A stretch of DNA of 64,000 bases. Origin: Galbibacter sp038433465. Lineage in GTDB: Bacteria > Bacteroidota > Bacteroidia > Flavobacteriales > Flavobacteriaceae. Numbering within the stretch: position 1 is the stretch's first letter; each line of letters starts with the position of its first letter. The notes under the pieces are model-generated. The model saw only the letters and a list, made by a program, of their open reading frames with translations, was not told the DNA's origin and ran no database searches. Made by a program: the position numbers and the translations under genes. This document shows positions 14,450 to 23,650 of this stretch, in pieces. The stretch is taken from positions 1-64,000 of the forward strand of contig NZ_JAESVF010000003.1 in assembly GCF_038433465.1 (NCBI RefSeq). Direction: 5' to 3'.

Positions 14450-15613
14450 TTATTTACTCGCAAAAAGTTTTACATCTTCTTCAGACACTTCTTTACCGCC
14501 CAAAATAATTAATCGCTCAACAACATTTCGCAACTCTCTAATATTCCCTGTCCAATCGTATTCTTGTAAAAGTTTAATAGCATTTTTCGAAAACGACTTT
14601 GGCGTACTCCCCTGCTCACTTGCAATTTTACTACTAAAGTGTTCAATAAGTAACGGAATATCCTCTCTGCGGTCGTTTAACGCAGGAACGTCAATTAAAA
14701 TAACCGCTAAACGGTGGTAAAGGTCTTCTCTAAACTTTCCGTCTTCAATTTCCTTTTTCAAATCCTTGTTAGTCGCTGCAACAACACGCACATCTACTTT
14801 AATATCTTTATCGCTACCAACTCTCGAAATTTTGTTTTCTTGTAACGCACGTAGCACTTTTGCTTGTGCAGAAAGACTCATATCTCCTATTTCATCTAAA
14901 AAAATAGTTCCTCCATTGGCAGCTTCAAACTTTCCTGCTCTATCCTTAACCGCCGATGTAAACGCCCCTTTAACATGCCCAAACAATTCACTTTCTATAA
15001 GTTCCGAAGGAATTGCTGCACAATTCACCTCTATCATCGGTGCTTTAGAACGTTCGCTCTTTTCGTGTATCCAATGCGCTACCAATTCTTTCCCAGTTCC
15101 GTTAGAACCCGTAATCATCACACGAGCATCGGTTGGTGCTACTTTTTCAATCATTTCTTTAATCATGGAGATGTTTTTACTTTCTCCAATCATTTCATAA
15201 TTCTTGCTAACTTTCTTTTTTAAAAGTTTGTTTTCAACCACCAATTGCTGTTTATCGAGTGCATTTCTAACAGTGTTTAACAGTCGGTTTAAATCTGGCG
15301 GTTTCGAAATATAGTCGTAGGCACCCATACGCATAGTATTGACTGCCGTATCAATATCGCCATGTCCAGAAATCATAACAAACGGAATTTCGGGTTTTAA
15401 TTTTTTTCCCGCTTGCAGCACTTCAACCCCATCCATTTTTGGCATTTTAATATCGCACAGCACCAAATCGTAATCATTCTTTTTAATAAGCTCAATACCT
15501 TCTAGTCCGTCGCTAGCTTCCGCCAATTCGTAGTTTTTATTTTCTTCTGAAAGTATTTTTACAAGTACACGACGAATTGCTGCTTCGTCTTCAATAACCA
15601 GTATTTTTGCCAT
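14450..15613 (-). CDS. Sigma-54 response regulator (NtrC family) without a visible DNA-binding domain
   Basis: A 387-residue protein: receiver domain 1-120 with phospho-acceptor Asp54 (DLVLCDIKMPKMDG) and Lys104, then an AAA+ sigma-54 activator domain with Walker A at 169-175 (GSNGTGK), loop 1 GAFTSA at 216-221 (consensus GAFTGA), and Walker B in GGTIFLDEIGD. It stops soon after NIRELRNVVERLIILGG, with no room for the Fis-type HTH found in NtrC (about 460 residues). It may act from solution or with a partner. It is alone on the strand, with no kinase gene next to it. It would activate sigma-54 promoters once phosphorylated. Confidence 0.9.
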   Translation of the reverse strand: MAKILVIEDEAAIRRVLVKILSEENKNYELAEASDGLEGIELIKKNDYDLVLCDIKMPKMDGVEVLQAGKKLKPEIPFVMISGHGDIDTAVNTMRMGAYDYISKPPDLNRLLNTVRNALDKQQLVVENKLLKKKVSKNYEMIGESKNISMIKEMIEKVAPTDARVMITGSNGTGKELVAHWIHEKSERSKAPMIEVNCAAIPSELIESELFGHVKGAFTSAVKDRAGKFEAANGGTIFLDEIGDMSLSAQAKVLRALQENKISRVGSDKDIKVDVRVVAATNKDLKKEIEDGKFREDLYHRLAVILIDVPALNDRREDIPLLIEHFSSKIASEQGSTPKSFSKNAIKLLQEYDWTGNIRELRNVVERLIILGGKEVSEEDVKLFASK

Positions 15614-15776
15614 TATTAATGTGTTTGATGCTGAAAAAAGTTCTGTTAAACATTTTATTCTTCTGAAAAATCATCAATTTATCTTCAGCAATAAAATGCA
15701 GTCTGATAAAAATAAAACAATTAATGTGTTTTAAAAAAGATTGAAAGTTTTTATCTGAAATAATTCAGCAGAAAAA

Positions 15777-16625
15777 TTATTTATTGATAATATGAATATC
15801 TCGCTGCGGAAACGGAATGCTAATTTTGTTGGCTCTAAACAAAGCATCGATTCTAAAACGTACATCACTTTTTATACGAGGGTCGGAAAAACTATCGTTG
15901 ATGAAAAAGTTTAAATTAAAAATAAGTGCCGAGTCTCCAAAGTCGTTAAAAACTACATTAGGCTTGGGATTTTTAAGTACTCCTTTTTGCTCTTCTACAC
16001 TTTGTAAAAGCAGTTTTTCTACCAAACGAGTATCGCTTCCGTAAGCAACTCCAACAGTAATAGTTTCTCTAGTTGTTTTGTGGTTTTGAGTGAAATTATA
16101 AACAACCTCAACTAAAAATATATGATTCGGAATAATAATAATTTTATCATCGCGCGTAATGGCACGTGTTGTTCGAAGTCGGATGTCTACTACTTTCCCT
16201 ACCTTTCCATTGATTTCAATAATATCGCCAACATGCAACGATTGGTCCATGATGATTAAAATACCGGAAATAATATCTTGAAACAGGTATTGCAAAGCAA
16301 ACCCCAAACCAACAAACAAAGCTGCCGAGGCAGTGAGCAACACGGTTAAATCGACTCCAGACGAACTTAATACCGCAATGACAACTAGAATGTAAACAAT
16401 GTAATTTGCAAACTTAAACACGCTCATAAACTTCCGTTGGTCGTCTAACGGGAGTTTTGCGGTAATTAGTTTTCGTATTAATTTTAAAATATAATACGCT
16501 ATTACACAGCTAAAAATAATAAGCAATACCGTACCTACACTTATAAATGTAGAATCGCCTTTATACAAAGGATACGCTAAGAAACTTTTAATAGCCCCTA
16601 TGATATCGCCAAGAATCTCCTTCAT
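15777..16625 (-). CDS. mscS: Small-conductance mechanosensitive channel (MscS family)
   Basis: A 282-residue protein with three N-terminal membrane segments (about 27-47, 70-90 and 94-115) and the MscS pore-lining helix and beta domain (ASAALFVGLGFALQYLFQDIISGILIIMDQSLHVGDIIEINGKVGKV, then RTTRAITRDDKIIIIPN). It releases solutes on osmotic downshock in the inner membrane. Length agrees with E. coli MscS (286). Transcribed alone from the minus strand. No targeting or regulatory extension. Confidence 0.9.
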   Translation of the reverse strand: MKEILGDIIGAIKSFLAYPLYKGDSTFISVGTVLLIIFSCVIAYYILKLIRKLITAKLPLDDQRKFMSVFKFANYIVYILVVIAVLSSSGVDLTVLLTASAALFVGLGFALQYLFQDIISGILIIMDQSLHVGDIIEINGKVGKVVDIRLRTTRAITRDDKIIIIPNHIFLVEVVYNFTQNHKTTRETITVGVAYGSDTRLVEKLLLQSVEEQKGVLKNPKPNVVFNDFGDSALIFNLNFFINDSFSDPRIKSDVRFRIDALFRANKISIPFPQRDIHIINK

Positions 16626-16709
16626 CAGTATATTTTTTTTGTCTATTGGAAAGGAAAAAATCCTTCTCCAAAAAGAACATTTAAAACCAACTGCAATATA
16701 GAATATTCT

Positions 16710-18047
16710 CTACTTATATTTTAACCATTTATAAATTTCTTTGTAGCTTGGTTTCTTTCCATACATTAAAATTCCTACTCGGTAAATTTTTGCAGCTAGC
16801 CACACAATAAACAAAAAGGTAAGTATTAAAAATATAATTGAAGTAATAAGTTGCCACCAAGGTACGCCTGCTCCGCCAACGCCATTTGGCAAACGCATCA
16901 TCATTACAATGGGCGATGTTAACGGAAATAGTGAAAACGCAACAGCAATGGGTCCGTGCGGATTTTCGAATACCGAGAAAAACCCAACGTAAATTCCTAA
17001 CATCAATGGTGTTATTACAGGAAACATAAATTGTTGCGTATCCGTTTCGTTATCCACAGCAGCACCAATGGCTGCGTAAATCGAACTGTAAATTAAGTAC
17101 CCCAACGAGAAATACACGAAAAAGCAAATAAGTAAAGTTCCCCACGGAATTTTAACCAACTCGTTTACGTATAACTGCACCTTATCTTGTGATGCCACTT
17201 CGTTGATAGTTTGCATTGCATCTGGAGAAATATTTGCTTTGGAATGCAGTGCATCGACTTCGATTCCCATCACCGATAAAACTACGTAAGTAAGTATTCC
17301 TGCGGAAATTATCCAGATGACAAACTGTGTTATTCCAGCCAAAGAAGTTCCGAGAATTTTACCAAGCATCAATTGAAACGGACGCACCGAAGAAATGATA
17401 ACTTCGATAATTCGAGTTGTTTTTTCTTCGATTACACTTCGCATTACAAAAGCTCCGTAAATAATAATAAACATCATTATCAAATACCCAAAACCACCGC
17501 CAATAAAGGCTTTTAGTTCATTGATTCCTTTGAGGTTTTTCTCTCCACTAAAGTTCACAATATCCATTTCGTAATTACTTTCCAAGGTAGCTAAAACTTC
17601 AGGAGAAATATGTAAATCTTGTAATTTATGCTCACGAACGTTATGCCCAATTTTACCTTCGATACTGTTTAGAATATCCATGCTTGGCGATTCTTTTGTG
17701 TAAAACTGTATTTTATCAGCAACAGCATCTATTTTATTTCCTGCCGGAATATGGATAAGTCCGTAGTAACCTGCATTATGAACCGAATCTATAGCATTCT
17801 GCAAAGAAATATCCTGAAAATCTACATAAGTAGCTTCTTTTCCTTCTGTAAATTGATGGGAAAAAAACGGACTCTCATCAAGCACAGCAATGGTGCGTTT
17901 TTCTTCGCTATTTACACGTGCCAAATACACCACAAGCGCAATCATGGCAACAATTATAATCGGACTCAAAATGGTAAGAACAATAAAGGATTTGTTTCTT
18001 ACCTTGGCCATATATTCGCGTTTAATTATAAGTAATAATTTATCCAT
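16710..18047 (-). CDS. ABC exporter permease, NatB-like (ABC-2 family)
   Basis: A 445-residue protein: one N-terminal membrane helix (about 22-42), a large extracytoplasmic domain (about 45-180), then five to six helices, with the ABC-2 segment YGAFVMRSVIEEKTTRIIEVIISSVRPFQLMLGKILG at about 200-235. It pairs with the adjacent ATPase, whose stop codon directly abuts this start, so they form one operon. NatAB-type systems export sodium or drugs; the substrate here is not known. The long periplasmic domain is typical of the NatB group. Confidence 0.85.
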   Translation of the reverse strand: MDKLLLIIKREYMAKVRNKSFIVLTILSPIIIVAMIALVVYLARVNSEEKRTIAVLDESPFFSHQFTEGKEATYVDFQDISLQNAIDSVHNAGYYGLIHIPAGNKIDAVADKIQFYTKESPSMDILNSIEGKIGHNVREHKLQDLHISPEVLATLESNYEMDIVNFSGEKNLKGINELKAFIGGGFGYLIMMFIIIYGAFVMRSVIEEKTTRIIEVIISSVRPFQLMLGKILGTSLAGITQFVIWIISAGILTYVVLSVMGIEVDALHSKANISPDAMQTINEVASQDKVQLYVNELVKIPWGTLLICFFVYFSLGYLIYSSIYAAIGAAVDNETDTQQFMFPVITPLMLGIYVGFFSVFENPHGPIAVAFSLFPLTSPIVMMMRLPNGVGGAGVPWWQLITSIIFLILTFLFIVWLAAKIYRVGILMYGKKPSYKEIYKWLKYK

Positions 18048-18974
18048 TTAGTTGCGTTTTACCGTTTCAATAAAAATTTCGTTGGCAGTTGGAATTACTT
18101 CTACAAAGTGTTTTACAATTCCTTTCGTTGAAAGAAAACCTAGTAAATCATTGGCTGTATCGCCTTCGTTTAATTTAATTCTGAGTTTCAATTCGTCGTC
18201 CAACGATTTAAACTGCGCATCCGAAACTGTAAATTTGGTTGCCAATTCTTGTTTTAAAACTTCCTGCTGATGCGTATCAATACTAACTTCATACGTACCG
18301 TTTCTAAAGTTTCTTTTAATATCGATAAGTTTTCCGTCGAGAATTTTTTTCGATTTATTTATCAAAGCAATATGGTCGCACAGTTCTTCCACAGATTCCA
18401 TTCGGTGTGTAGAAAAAATAACGGTTGCGCCATTCTCTTTTAAATGAAGAATTTCGTCTTTTATCAAACTTGCATTTATAGGGTCGAAGCCACTAAAAGG
18501 CTCGTCAAAAATTAAAAGTTTAGGTTCGTGAAGTACCGTAACCACAAACTGTATTTTTTGCGCCATTCCCTTTGAAAGCTCTTGTACTTTTTTATGCCAC
18601 CAGTCTCCAATTTCTAAACGCTCAAACCAATATTTAAGTTTTTTTTGCGCATCGCTTTTGGTCATTCCTTTTAGTTGCGCTAGGTACATTGCCTGCTCTC
18701 CAACCTTCATACTTTTGTAGAGTCCGCGTTCTTCTGGCAAATAGCCTATTAATTGTACGTGGTCTGGTTTTAATTGTTCCCCATTAAAAATTACACTTCC
18801 GGTATCTGGATATGTAATTTGGTTAATGATACGTATAAAAGTTGTTTTCCCTGCTCCGTTTGGACCTAGAAGACCAAAAATACTTCCTTCGGGAATCTCC
18901 AAAGAAACATTGTTTAACGCCGTATAATTTCCGTAACTTTTAGAAACGTTTTGAGCGACTAATAAATTCGGCAT
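18048..18974 (-). CDS. ABC transporter ATPase, NatA-like
   Basis: A 308-residue ATPase with Walker A GPNGAGKT, ABC signature LSKGMAQKIQ (a Met/Ala variant of LSGGQ) and Walker B LLIFDEPFSGFD. It carries a C-terminal DUF4162-like extension (about 220-308), typical of ABC-2 drug or sodium exporters. It energises the downstream permease in a two-gene operon without a gap. Transcribed away from the dnaJ side, with its own upstream gap of 200 bp. Confidence 0.9.
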   Translation of the reverse strand: MPNLLVAQNVSKSYGNYTALNNVSLEIPEGSIFGLLGPNGAGKTTFIRIINQITYPDTGSVIFNGEQLKPDHVQLIGYLPEERGLYKSMKVGEQAMYLAQLKGMTKSDAQKKLKYWFERLEIGDWWHKKVQELSKGMAQKIQFVVTVLHEPKLLIFDEPFSGFDPINASLIKDEILHLKENGATVIFSTHRMESVEELCDHIALINKSKKILDGKLIDIKRNFRNGTYEVSIDTHQQEVLKQELATKFTVSDAQFKSLDDELKLRIKLNEGDTANDLLGFLSTKGIVKHFVEVIPTANEIFIETVKRN

Positions 18975-19055
18975 ATCAAATTGATTTTTTCAAAGATATT
19001 GGATATTAAAAAACTACAAAAAGAAAGTTTCATTATAGTTTTCTCTTTATATAAA

Positions 19056-19089
19056 ATAAAAACCCACCCTCAAAAAAATCAAGGATGGG
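19056..19089 (-). terminator. Rho-independent terminator of the grpE-dnaJ operon
   Basis: Arms CCCATCCTT and GAGGGTGGG (minus-strand reading) enclose an AT-rich loop and are followed by TTTTTATTTT. Its two non-Watson-Crick pairs are G-U wobbles only in minus-strand RNA, which fixes the direction. Confidence 0.7.
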
Positions 19090-19180
19090 AAAAAATTGCT
19101 ATGAAAAAGAAAAAATTAACACTAGGTTAGAACTAGTGTCTTTACAAAGATATATTTTTTTAGATAACACAAGTGTTAAA

Positions 19181-20317
19181 TTATGAAAACATATCTTTTA
19201 CTTTTTCAAAAAACGATTTATCGCTTTTCTCTGGTGTAGGATTGAAGTTATCATCTCCTAACATTTTCTCAAAGAATTCGCGTTGTTCTTTATTAAGTGT
19301 TTTAGGCGTCCATACATTTATATGTACGAGTAAATCACCTTGTCCGTAGCCATTTATACTTGGAATACCTTTTCCTTTAAGGCGAAGAATTTTTCCAGAT
19401 TGGATACCTTCTTCCAACTTAATTCTCACTTTACCAGATACGGTATCTATTTCTTTTGAAGTTCCTAAGACTGCTTCAGCAATACTTACATACAAATCAA
19501 AATGAAGATTATCACCCTCACGCTTAAGTGTGTCGTGCTCTTGCTCTTCGATAGCCACCAACAAATCTCCAGAAATACTGTTGCTTCCAGGAGCTTCATT
19601 TCCTTTTCCGGTAACTTTAAGTTGCATTCCGTCTACAACTCCCGCAGGAATTTTGATAGAAACTGTTTCTTCTTTAACTATCATTCCTTGTGCATCAGCA
19701 TCGGCTGGACGTTTATCGATAATCTGTCCTGCTCCACCACAAGAACTACACGTAGTAGCGGTTTGCATTCTGCCCAAAATAGTGTTGGTTACACGCATTG
19801 TTTGCCCAGAACCGTTACAGGTCGGACATGTTTTATACGTTACATCGGAAGCTTGAACTTTACGTCTAACTTTTACTTTCTTCTCAACACCATTAGCAAC
19901 TTCTTCAAGTGTTAATTTAACACGGATTCTAAGGTTTGAACCTTTAACACGGGCTCTACCGCCTCCGCCACCAAAACCACCGAAGCCACTAAAACCTCCG
20001 CCACCACCAAAGGCACCGCCGAAAATATCTCCAAATTGGCTAAAGATATCGTCCATATTCATATGGCCGCTACCACCACCAAAGCCACCAGCACCATCAA
20101 AAGCAGCATGTCCATATTGGTCGTAACGCTGTTTTTTATTTGGGTCGCTTAAAATCTCATAGGCTTCCGCAGCTTTTTTAAACATGTTTTCGGCCTCTTT
20201 ATCACCAGGGTTTTTATCTGGGTGATATTGAATGGCTTTCTTACGGTATGCTTTTTTAATTTCTGCAGCCGATGCGCTTTTATCAATTCCTAATATTTCG
20301 TAATAATCTTCCTTCAT
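19181..20317 (-). CDS. dnaJ: Chaperone DnaJ with a reduced zinc domain
   Basis: A 378-residue Hsp40: J domain 1-70 with HPD at 32-34, Gly/Phe-rich linker at about 75-125, zinc region and two C-terminal substrate domains (SIKIPAGVVDGMQLKV onward). Only two CxxCxGxG motifs are present, at 164-171 and 190-197, where E. coli DnaJ has four. The remaining pair corresponds to the inner motifs (one zinc site, zinc centre II). This shortened form appears usual in Flavobacteriaceae. It delivers unfolded proteins to DnaK and stimulates its ATPase. It follows grpE by 117 bp, likely co-transcribed under heat-shock control. Confidence 0.95.
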   Translation of the reverse strand: MKEDYYEILGIDKSASAAEIKKAYRKKAIQYHPDKNPGDKEAENMFKKAAEAYEILSDPNKKQRYDQYGHAAFDGAGGFGGGSGHMNMDDIFSQFGDIFGGAFGGGGGFSGFGGFGGGGGRARVKGSNLRIRVKLTLEEVANGVEKKVKVRRKVQASDVTYKTCPTCNGSGQTMRVTNTILGRMQTATTCSSCGGAGQIIDKRPADADAQGMIVKEETVSIKIPAGVVDGMQLKVTGKGNEAPGSNSISGDLLVAIEEQEHDTLKREGDNLHFDLYVSIAEAVLGTSKEIDTVSGKVRIKLEEGIQSGKILRLKGKGIPSINGYGQGDLLVHINVWTPKTLNKEQREFFEKMLGDDNFNPTPEKSDKSFFEKVKDMFS

Positions 20318-20434
20318 ATAAATATGTTAGAAAGGTTTGTCCTTTCGGTTTTATGTTTTTTATTTTACATCAATCTTATGAGCCTTTTGCTCATACTTCA
20401 TCTAAACTAATTTAACTGACAAATAGTCTTTAAA

Positions 20435-21013
20435 TTATTGCCCTACTACCACTTTTGGATGACGAATTACTTTGTCGCCTAACTTGTATCCTTTTTCAAT
20501 TACATCTACCAACTTCCCTTTTAAATCGTCTGAAGGCGCTGGAATTTGTGTAATTGCTTCATGAAATTCGGCATCAAAAGCGTCGCCTATATTTGCTTCA
20601 ACAAGTTCTAAACCTTTATTGTTTAGAGTATTTCTCAATTTATTACTGATGAGTTCTACCCCTTTCAATAACTCTTTGTCTTCTGTTTTTGCAATTTCGT
20701 TTAAAGCTCTGTCAAAATCATCCAAAACAGGAAGCATAGAAACCATAATGTCTTGCCCTGCCGTTTTATACAATTCGATACGCTCTTTAGAAGTACGCTT
20801 TTTGTAGTTTTCAAATTCAGCAAAAAGTCTTAAAAACTTATCTTTTTCAGAAGCTAATTCTCCTTTAAGTTTTTCTTCAGCACTTATCTCTTCTACTTCT
20901 TCTTGTGTTTTGTTTGCTGTTTCATTTTCTGCTTCTTGTGCTGTTGCTTCTTGAGCTGCTACATTTTCTTCAGCAGTAATTTCTTCTTTATTAATATCTT
21001 CCTTCTTCGACAT
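20435..21013 (-). CDS. grpE: Nucleotide exchange factor GrpE
   Basis: A 192-residue protein: a Glu/Ala-rich disordered start (about 1-50), a long coiled coil (ELASEKDKFLRLFAEFENYKKRTSKERIELYK), then the beta domain ending KGYKLGDKVIRHPKVVVGQ. It drives ADP release from DnaK. An in-frame ATG seven codons upstream (21034) exists, but MSKKEDINKEE is the natural start. It heads the grpE-dnaJ operon; upstream is a palindromic sigma-54-like promoter (21107-21123) and TGTCA repeats (21136-21148). Confidence 0.95.
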   Translation of the reverse strand: MSKKEDINKEEITAEENVAAQEATAQEAENETANKTQEEVEEISAEEKLKGELASEKDKFLRLFAEFENYKKRTSKERIELYKTAGQDIMVSMLPVLDDFDRALNEIAKTEDKELLKGVELISNKLRNTLNNKGLELVEANIGDAFDAEFHEAITQIPAPSDDLKGKLVDVIEKGYKLGDKVIRHPKVVVGQ

Positions 21014-21106
21014 AAATATATTTTTAAATAACAATTGTTGTTATATATGTATTTTGCCTTGGTATTTCTACTGGCAAGTGTTTGTTTAATTTTATCTATA
21101 ATGAGT

Positions 21107-21123
21107 TGGCAAAAGTATTGCCA
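21107..21123. promoter_or_regulatory. Palindromic sigma-54-like (-24/-12) element between grpE and yceI
   Basis: TGGCAA-AAGTA-TTGCCA reads as TGGCA-n6-TTGC on both strands, the spacing of -24/-12 promoters. Minus-strand use would start transcription about 85 nt before grpE; plus-strand use about 95 nt before the YceI gene. A 17-bp palindrome could alternatively be a repressor site. Confidence 0.45.
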
Positions 21124-21127
21124 TTTA

Positions 21128-21148
21128 TGATAAAATGTCAAAATGTCA
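21128..21148. promoter_or_regulatory. TGTCA direct repeats upstream of grpE
   Basis: TGTCA-AAA-TGTCA lies at 21136-21148, preceded by TGATAAAA, just upstream (for grpE) of the -24/-12 element. A similar TGACA-AAA-TGTC lies upstream of hsp20 (42211-42222). Possible activator site; inferred. Confidence 0.35.
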
Positions 21149-21229
21149 CCAATAAATTTTATCATAATTTTAGTAGTCTTATCAAAGAGTATTTATATTT
21201 TTGAATTACTAATCAATAAAAAGTAAAAA

Positions 21230-21898
21230 ATGAAAAAGCGTATTTTATCGATTTCAGTAATAGCTTGTTTAGCTGTATTTACTGCATGTAAGAGTGATAA
21301 AAAGAATGAAACTACAACTTCTGAAGCAGAGGCTGCAACGGCTGTAACTGCAGAAGCGGTTAAGTTTAAAGCAATTCCTGCTGAAAGTACTATCGAATGG
21401 GTTGGAGCAAAACCAACAGGAGAGCACACTGGTACTATTGCAATTGAGTCTGGTGTAGTGAGTTTAAAAGATGGTAAAGTTGAAAGCGGAAACTTTTTAA
21501 TCGATATGAATTCGATTACAGTTACTGATTTAGACGGTGACCAAAAAGCAAATCTTGAAGCACACCTTAAAGGAACTGTTGAAGGTAAAGAAGACCACTT
21601 TTTTAATGTAAAAGAGCACCCAACTGCATATTTTGAAGTTACTGGTGTTGAGCAAAAAGAAGGTAAAACTTATTTACAAGGAAACTTAGCAATTAAAGGA
21701 AATAAAAAGAATATTTCTTTCCCTGTTACTGTTTCTGAAAACGGAGATACTGTTACTGTTTCAAGTGAAAGTTTTACAATTGACAGAACTGAGTGGAATG
21801 TAAACTACGGTTCTAAGTCGGTTTTTGATGACCTTGGAGATAAGTTTGTAAACGACGATATCGAAATTAAAGTTACTGTAAAAGCTAAAAAAGCTTAA
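21230..21898 (+). CDS. YceI-family lipoprotein
   Basis: A 222-residue protein with a lipoprotein signal peptide (lipobox VFTAC, Cys near residue 21), an acidic linker to about 42, and a YceI domain: STIEWVGAKPTGEHTGTIAIESG, FLIDMNSITVTDLDGD, HLKGTVEGKEDHFFNVKEHPTAYFEV and FTIDRTEWNVNYGSK. YceI proteins form a lipocalin-like barrel that binds polyisoprenoid or related lipids in the periplasm. It is divergent from grpE across a symmetric promoter-like element, so a stress link is possible but unproven. Confidence 0.9.
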   Translation: MKKRILSISVIACLAVFTACKSDKKNETTTSEAEAATAVTAEAVKFKAIPAESTIEWVGAKPTGEHTGTIAIESGVVSLKDGKVESGNFLIDMNSITVTDLDGDQKANLEAHLKGTVEGKEDHFFNVKEHPTAYFEVTGVEQKEGKTYLQGNLAIKGNKKNISFPVTVSENGDTVTVSSESFTIDRTEWNVNYGSKSVFDDLGDKFVNDDIEIKVTVKAKKA

Positions 21899-21923
21899 TT
21901 ACAAACACTTTATAAAATTATGA

Positions 21924-22862
21924 TTAAGCCAGTTCCTCTCGGAATTGGCTTTTTTCATTTAATACGTCTTTTAAAGCAACCGAACTTTTGGTGTAACTAA
22001 AATTGAAACCTGTTTCTTCAATCTTTTTAGCACTTACTCTCTGGCTCGCATAAAGTAAGTATGCCATATCGCCTAAAATCAATTTCATTAATTGATACGG
22101 AATATTGGGTAGCAATAATGGCTTTTTATAAACTTCGGCAATTTCGTGTGTGAGTTTACTATTGGTTACAGGATTTGGTGCCACACCGTTATACACGCCT
22201 TCTAAACCGTTTTCTATAATATGAAGATACATTTTTGCAATGTCGGTAATATGAATCCAACTTTGCCATTGTTCGCCATCGCCAAAAATAGCACCTCCAT
22301 AATAGCGAATTGGCTTTGCTATTTTGGGTAGCGCGCCTCCATTGGGAGCTAAAACTAACCCTGTTCTAACTTTTGCTACACTAAAATTATGCTTCTGTAA
22401 AGTATCGGCTGTGGCTTCCCATTGCGCAACAACTTCACCTAAAAAAGAATCATCGACAGTTTTTGTATCTTCATCATAATAATTAGTAAACGAATGTGGG
22501 TAAATCCCTATAGCCGATGCAGAAACAAACGACTTTATTTGATGATTTACAACTTTTGAAATTCCATTATCTAAGGTTTCAATCGACTTGATACGACTGT
22601 TTAGAATTCGCTTGCGGTTCATAGAATTCCAACGTTTAGAAATTGAAACACCAGCCAAATTTATAACTGCATCAACCTCATTAAAACAATCTAAATCTAT
22701 TTTCCCTTTTTGCGGATTCCAATAAAAGCCTTTGTAGTTATTTTCATGCTCAATTTTATCCTTGCTGGTAGTTAAATAGTGCACAACATATCCTCTGTTG
22801 TGAGCAATTCTCACAATCTCTTCTCCTATCAATCCTGTTGCACCTGCAATTAAAATTTTCAT
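21924..22862 (-). CDS. TIGR01777-family NAD(P)-dependent epimerase
   Basis: A 312-residue SDR-type protein. The nucleotide-binding motif GATGLIGEEIVRIA lies at about residues 7-20, AVINLAGVSISKRWNSMNRKRILNSRI at about 85-110, and a C-terminal DUF1731-like region at about 250-300. The family (YfcH, cell-division-inhibitor-like SulA-annotated) has no settled substrate. It is the first-listed of three minus-strand genes (21924-24142) but is separated from mnmD by 108 bp. Confidence 0.88.
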   Translation of the reverse strand: MKILIAGATGLIGEEIVRIAHNRGYVVHYLTTSKDKIEHENNYKGFYWNPQKGKIDLDCFNEVDAVINLAGVSISKRWNSMNRKRILNSRIKSIETLDNGISKVVNHQIKSFVSASAIGIYPHSFTNYYDEDTKTVDDSFLGEVVAQWEATADTLQKHNFSVAKVRTGLVLAPNGGALPKIAKPIRYYGGAIFGDGEQWQSWIHITDIAKMYLHIIENGLEGVYNGVAPNPVTNSKLTHEIAEVYKKPLLLPNIPYQLMKLILGDMAYLLYASQRVSAKKIEETGFNFSYTKSSVALKDVLNEKSQFREELA

Positions 22863-22970
22863 AATATCAAATTCTACTATAAAAGTATAAACTTTCGGTT
22901 GTCTTCCTGCACATATTAAATAAGGTTTAACACTCTCATTATGAATATTTAACGGTATTACAGAAAATCC

Positions 22971-23648
22971 TTAAGCTTTTTTAACAGCCCTTAACATTTC
23001 TCGCTTTCCAGGAGGGCCAGGAAGCTTTTCAACTAAAAAGCCAACTTCAAGCATTGCTCTACGCACACTTCCCTTTGCCGAATAAGTTACCAAAACTCCG
23101 TTTGGCTTTAATGCGTCGTACATTTTTTGAAAGATGGAAACCTCCCAAAGTTCGGGTTGAACACGTGCCCCAAAAGCATCAAAATAAATAATATCAAAAA
23201 CTGTATTATCTGTAATTTCTGAGAAGAATTGTTTTCTTTTTTTTAGCTGAAAGTTTTCTGAAATGGATTGAAAAGTTTCCCATTCGCATTGATGCATCTT
23301 CAAAAAATCAGCATGCAAGTTTTGCGCTTCCAATTGCTCGGAATAATTTAACAGATTAATTTCGTCCATAGAAACAGGATACGCCTCTACCCCTTCATAC
23401 AAAACATCAACACCAAGCTTTTGAGCTTCCAAAAAAGTAATAAAAGCATTTAAGCCTGTTCCAAAACCAATTTCTAAAACAGCAACTTGTTTTGCTTTAT
23501 TCTCTTTTAAAAACGGAAAAAAACCGCTTTGCAAAAACACATGATACGCCTCTTGAATGGCTCCGTGTTTTGAATGATAATGTTCATCTAAATCTTCTAA
23601 ATAAATGGTTGAAGAACCATCGGAAGTTTGAATAATTTTTCGTTTCAA
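22971..23648 (-). CDS. mnmD: tRNA 5-methylaminomethyl-2-thiouridine methyltransferase MnmD
   Basis: A 225-residue methyltransferase with the MnmD start (TSDGSSTIYLEDLDEHYHSKHGAIQEAYHVF), the SAM motif VLEIGFGTGLNAFIT near residue 58 and FDIIYFDAFGARVQPELWE near 150. It is the stand-alone form of the MnmC methyltransferase half; no FAD-oxidase domain follows, as usual in Bacteroidota. It makes the last methylation of mnm5s2U34 in tRNA. It lies 2 bp downstream of the DUF4920 gene, so they form one operon. Confidence 0.92.
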   Translation of the reverse strand: MKRKIIQTSDGSSTIYLEDLDEHYHSKHGAIQEAYHVFLQSGFFPFLKENKAKQVAVLEIGFGTGLNAFITFLEAQKLGVDVLYEGVEAYPVSMDEINLLNYSEQLEAQNLHADFLKMHQCEWETFQSISENFQLKKRKQFFSEITDNTVFDIIYFDAFGARVQPELWEVSIFQKMYDALKPNGVLVTYSAKGSVRRAMLEVGFLVEKLPGPPGKREMLRAVKKA

Positions 23649-23650
23649 AA

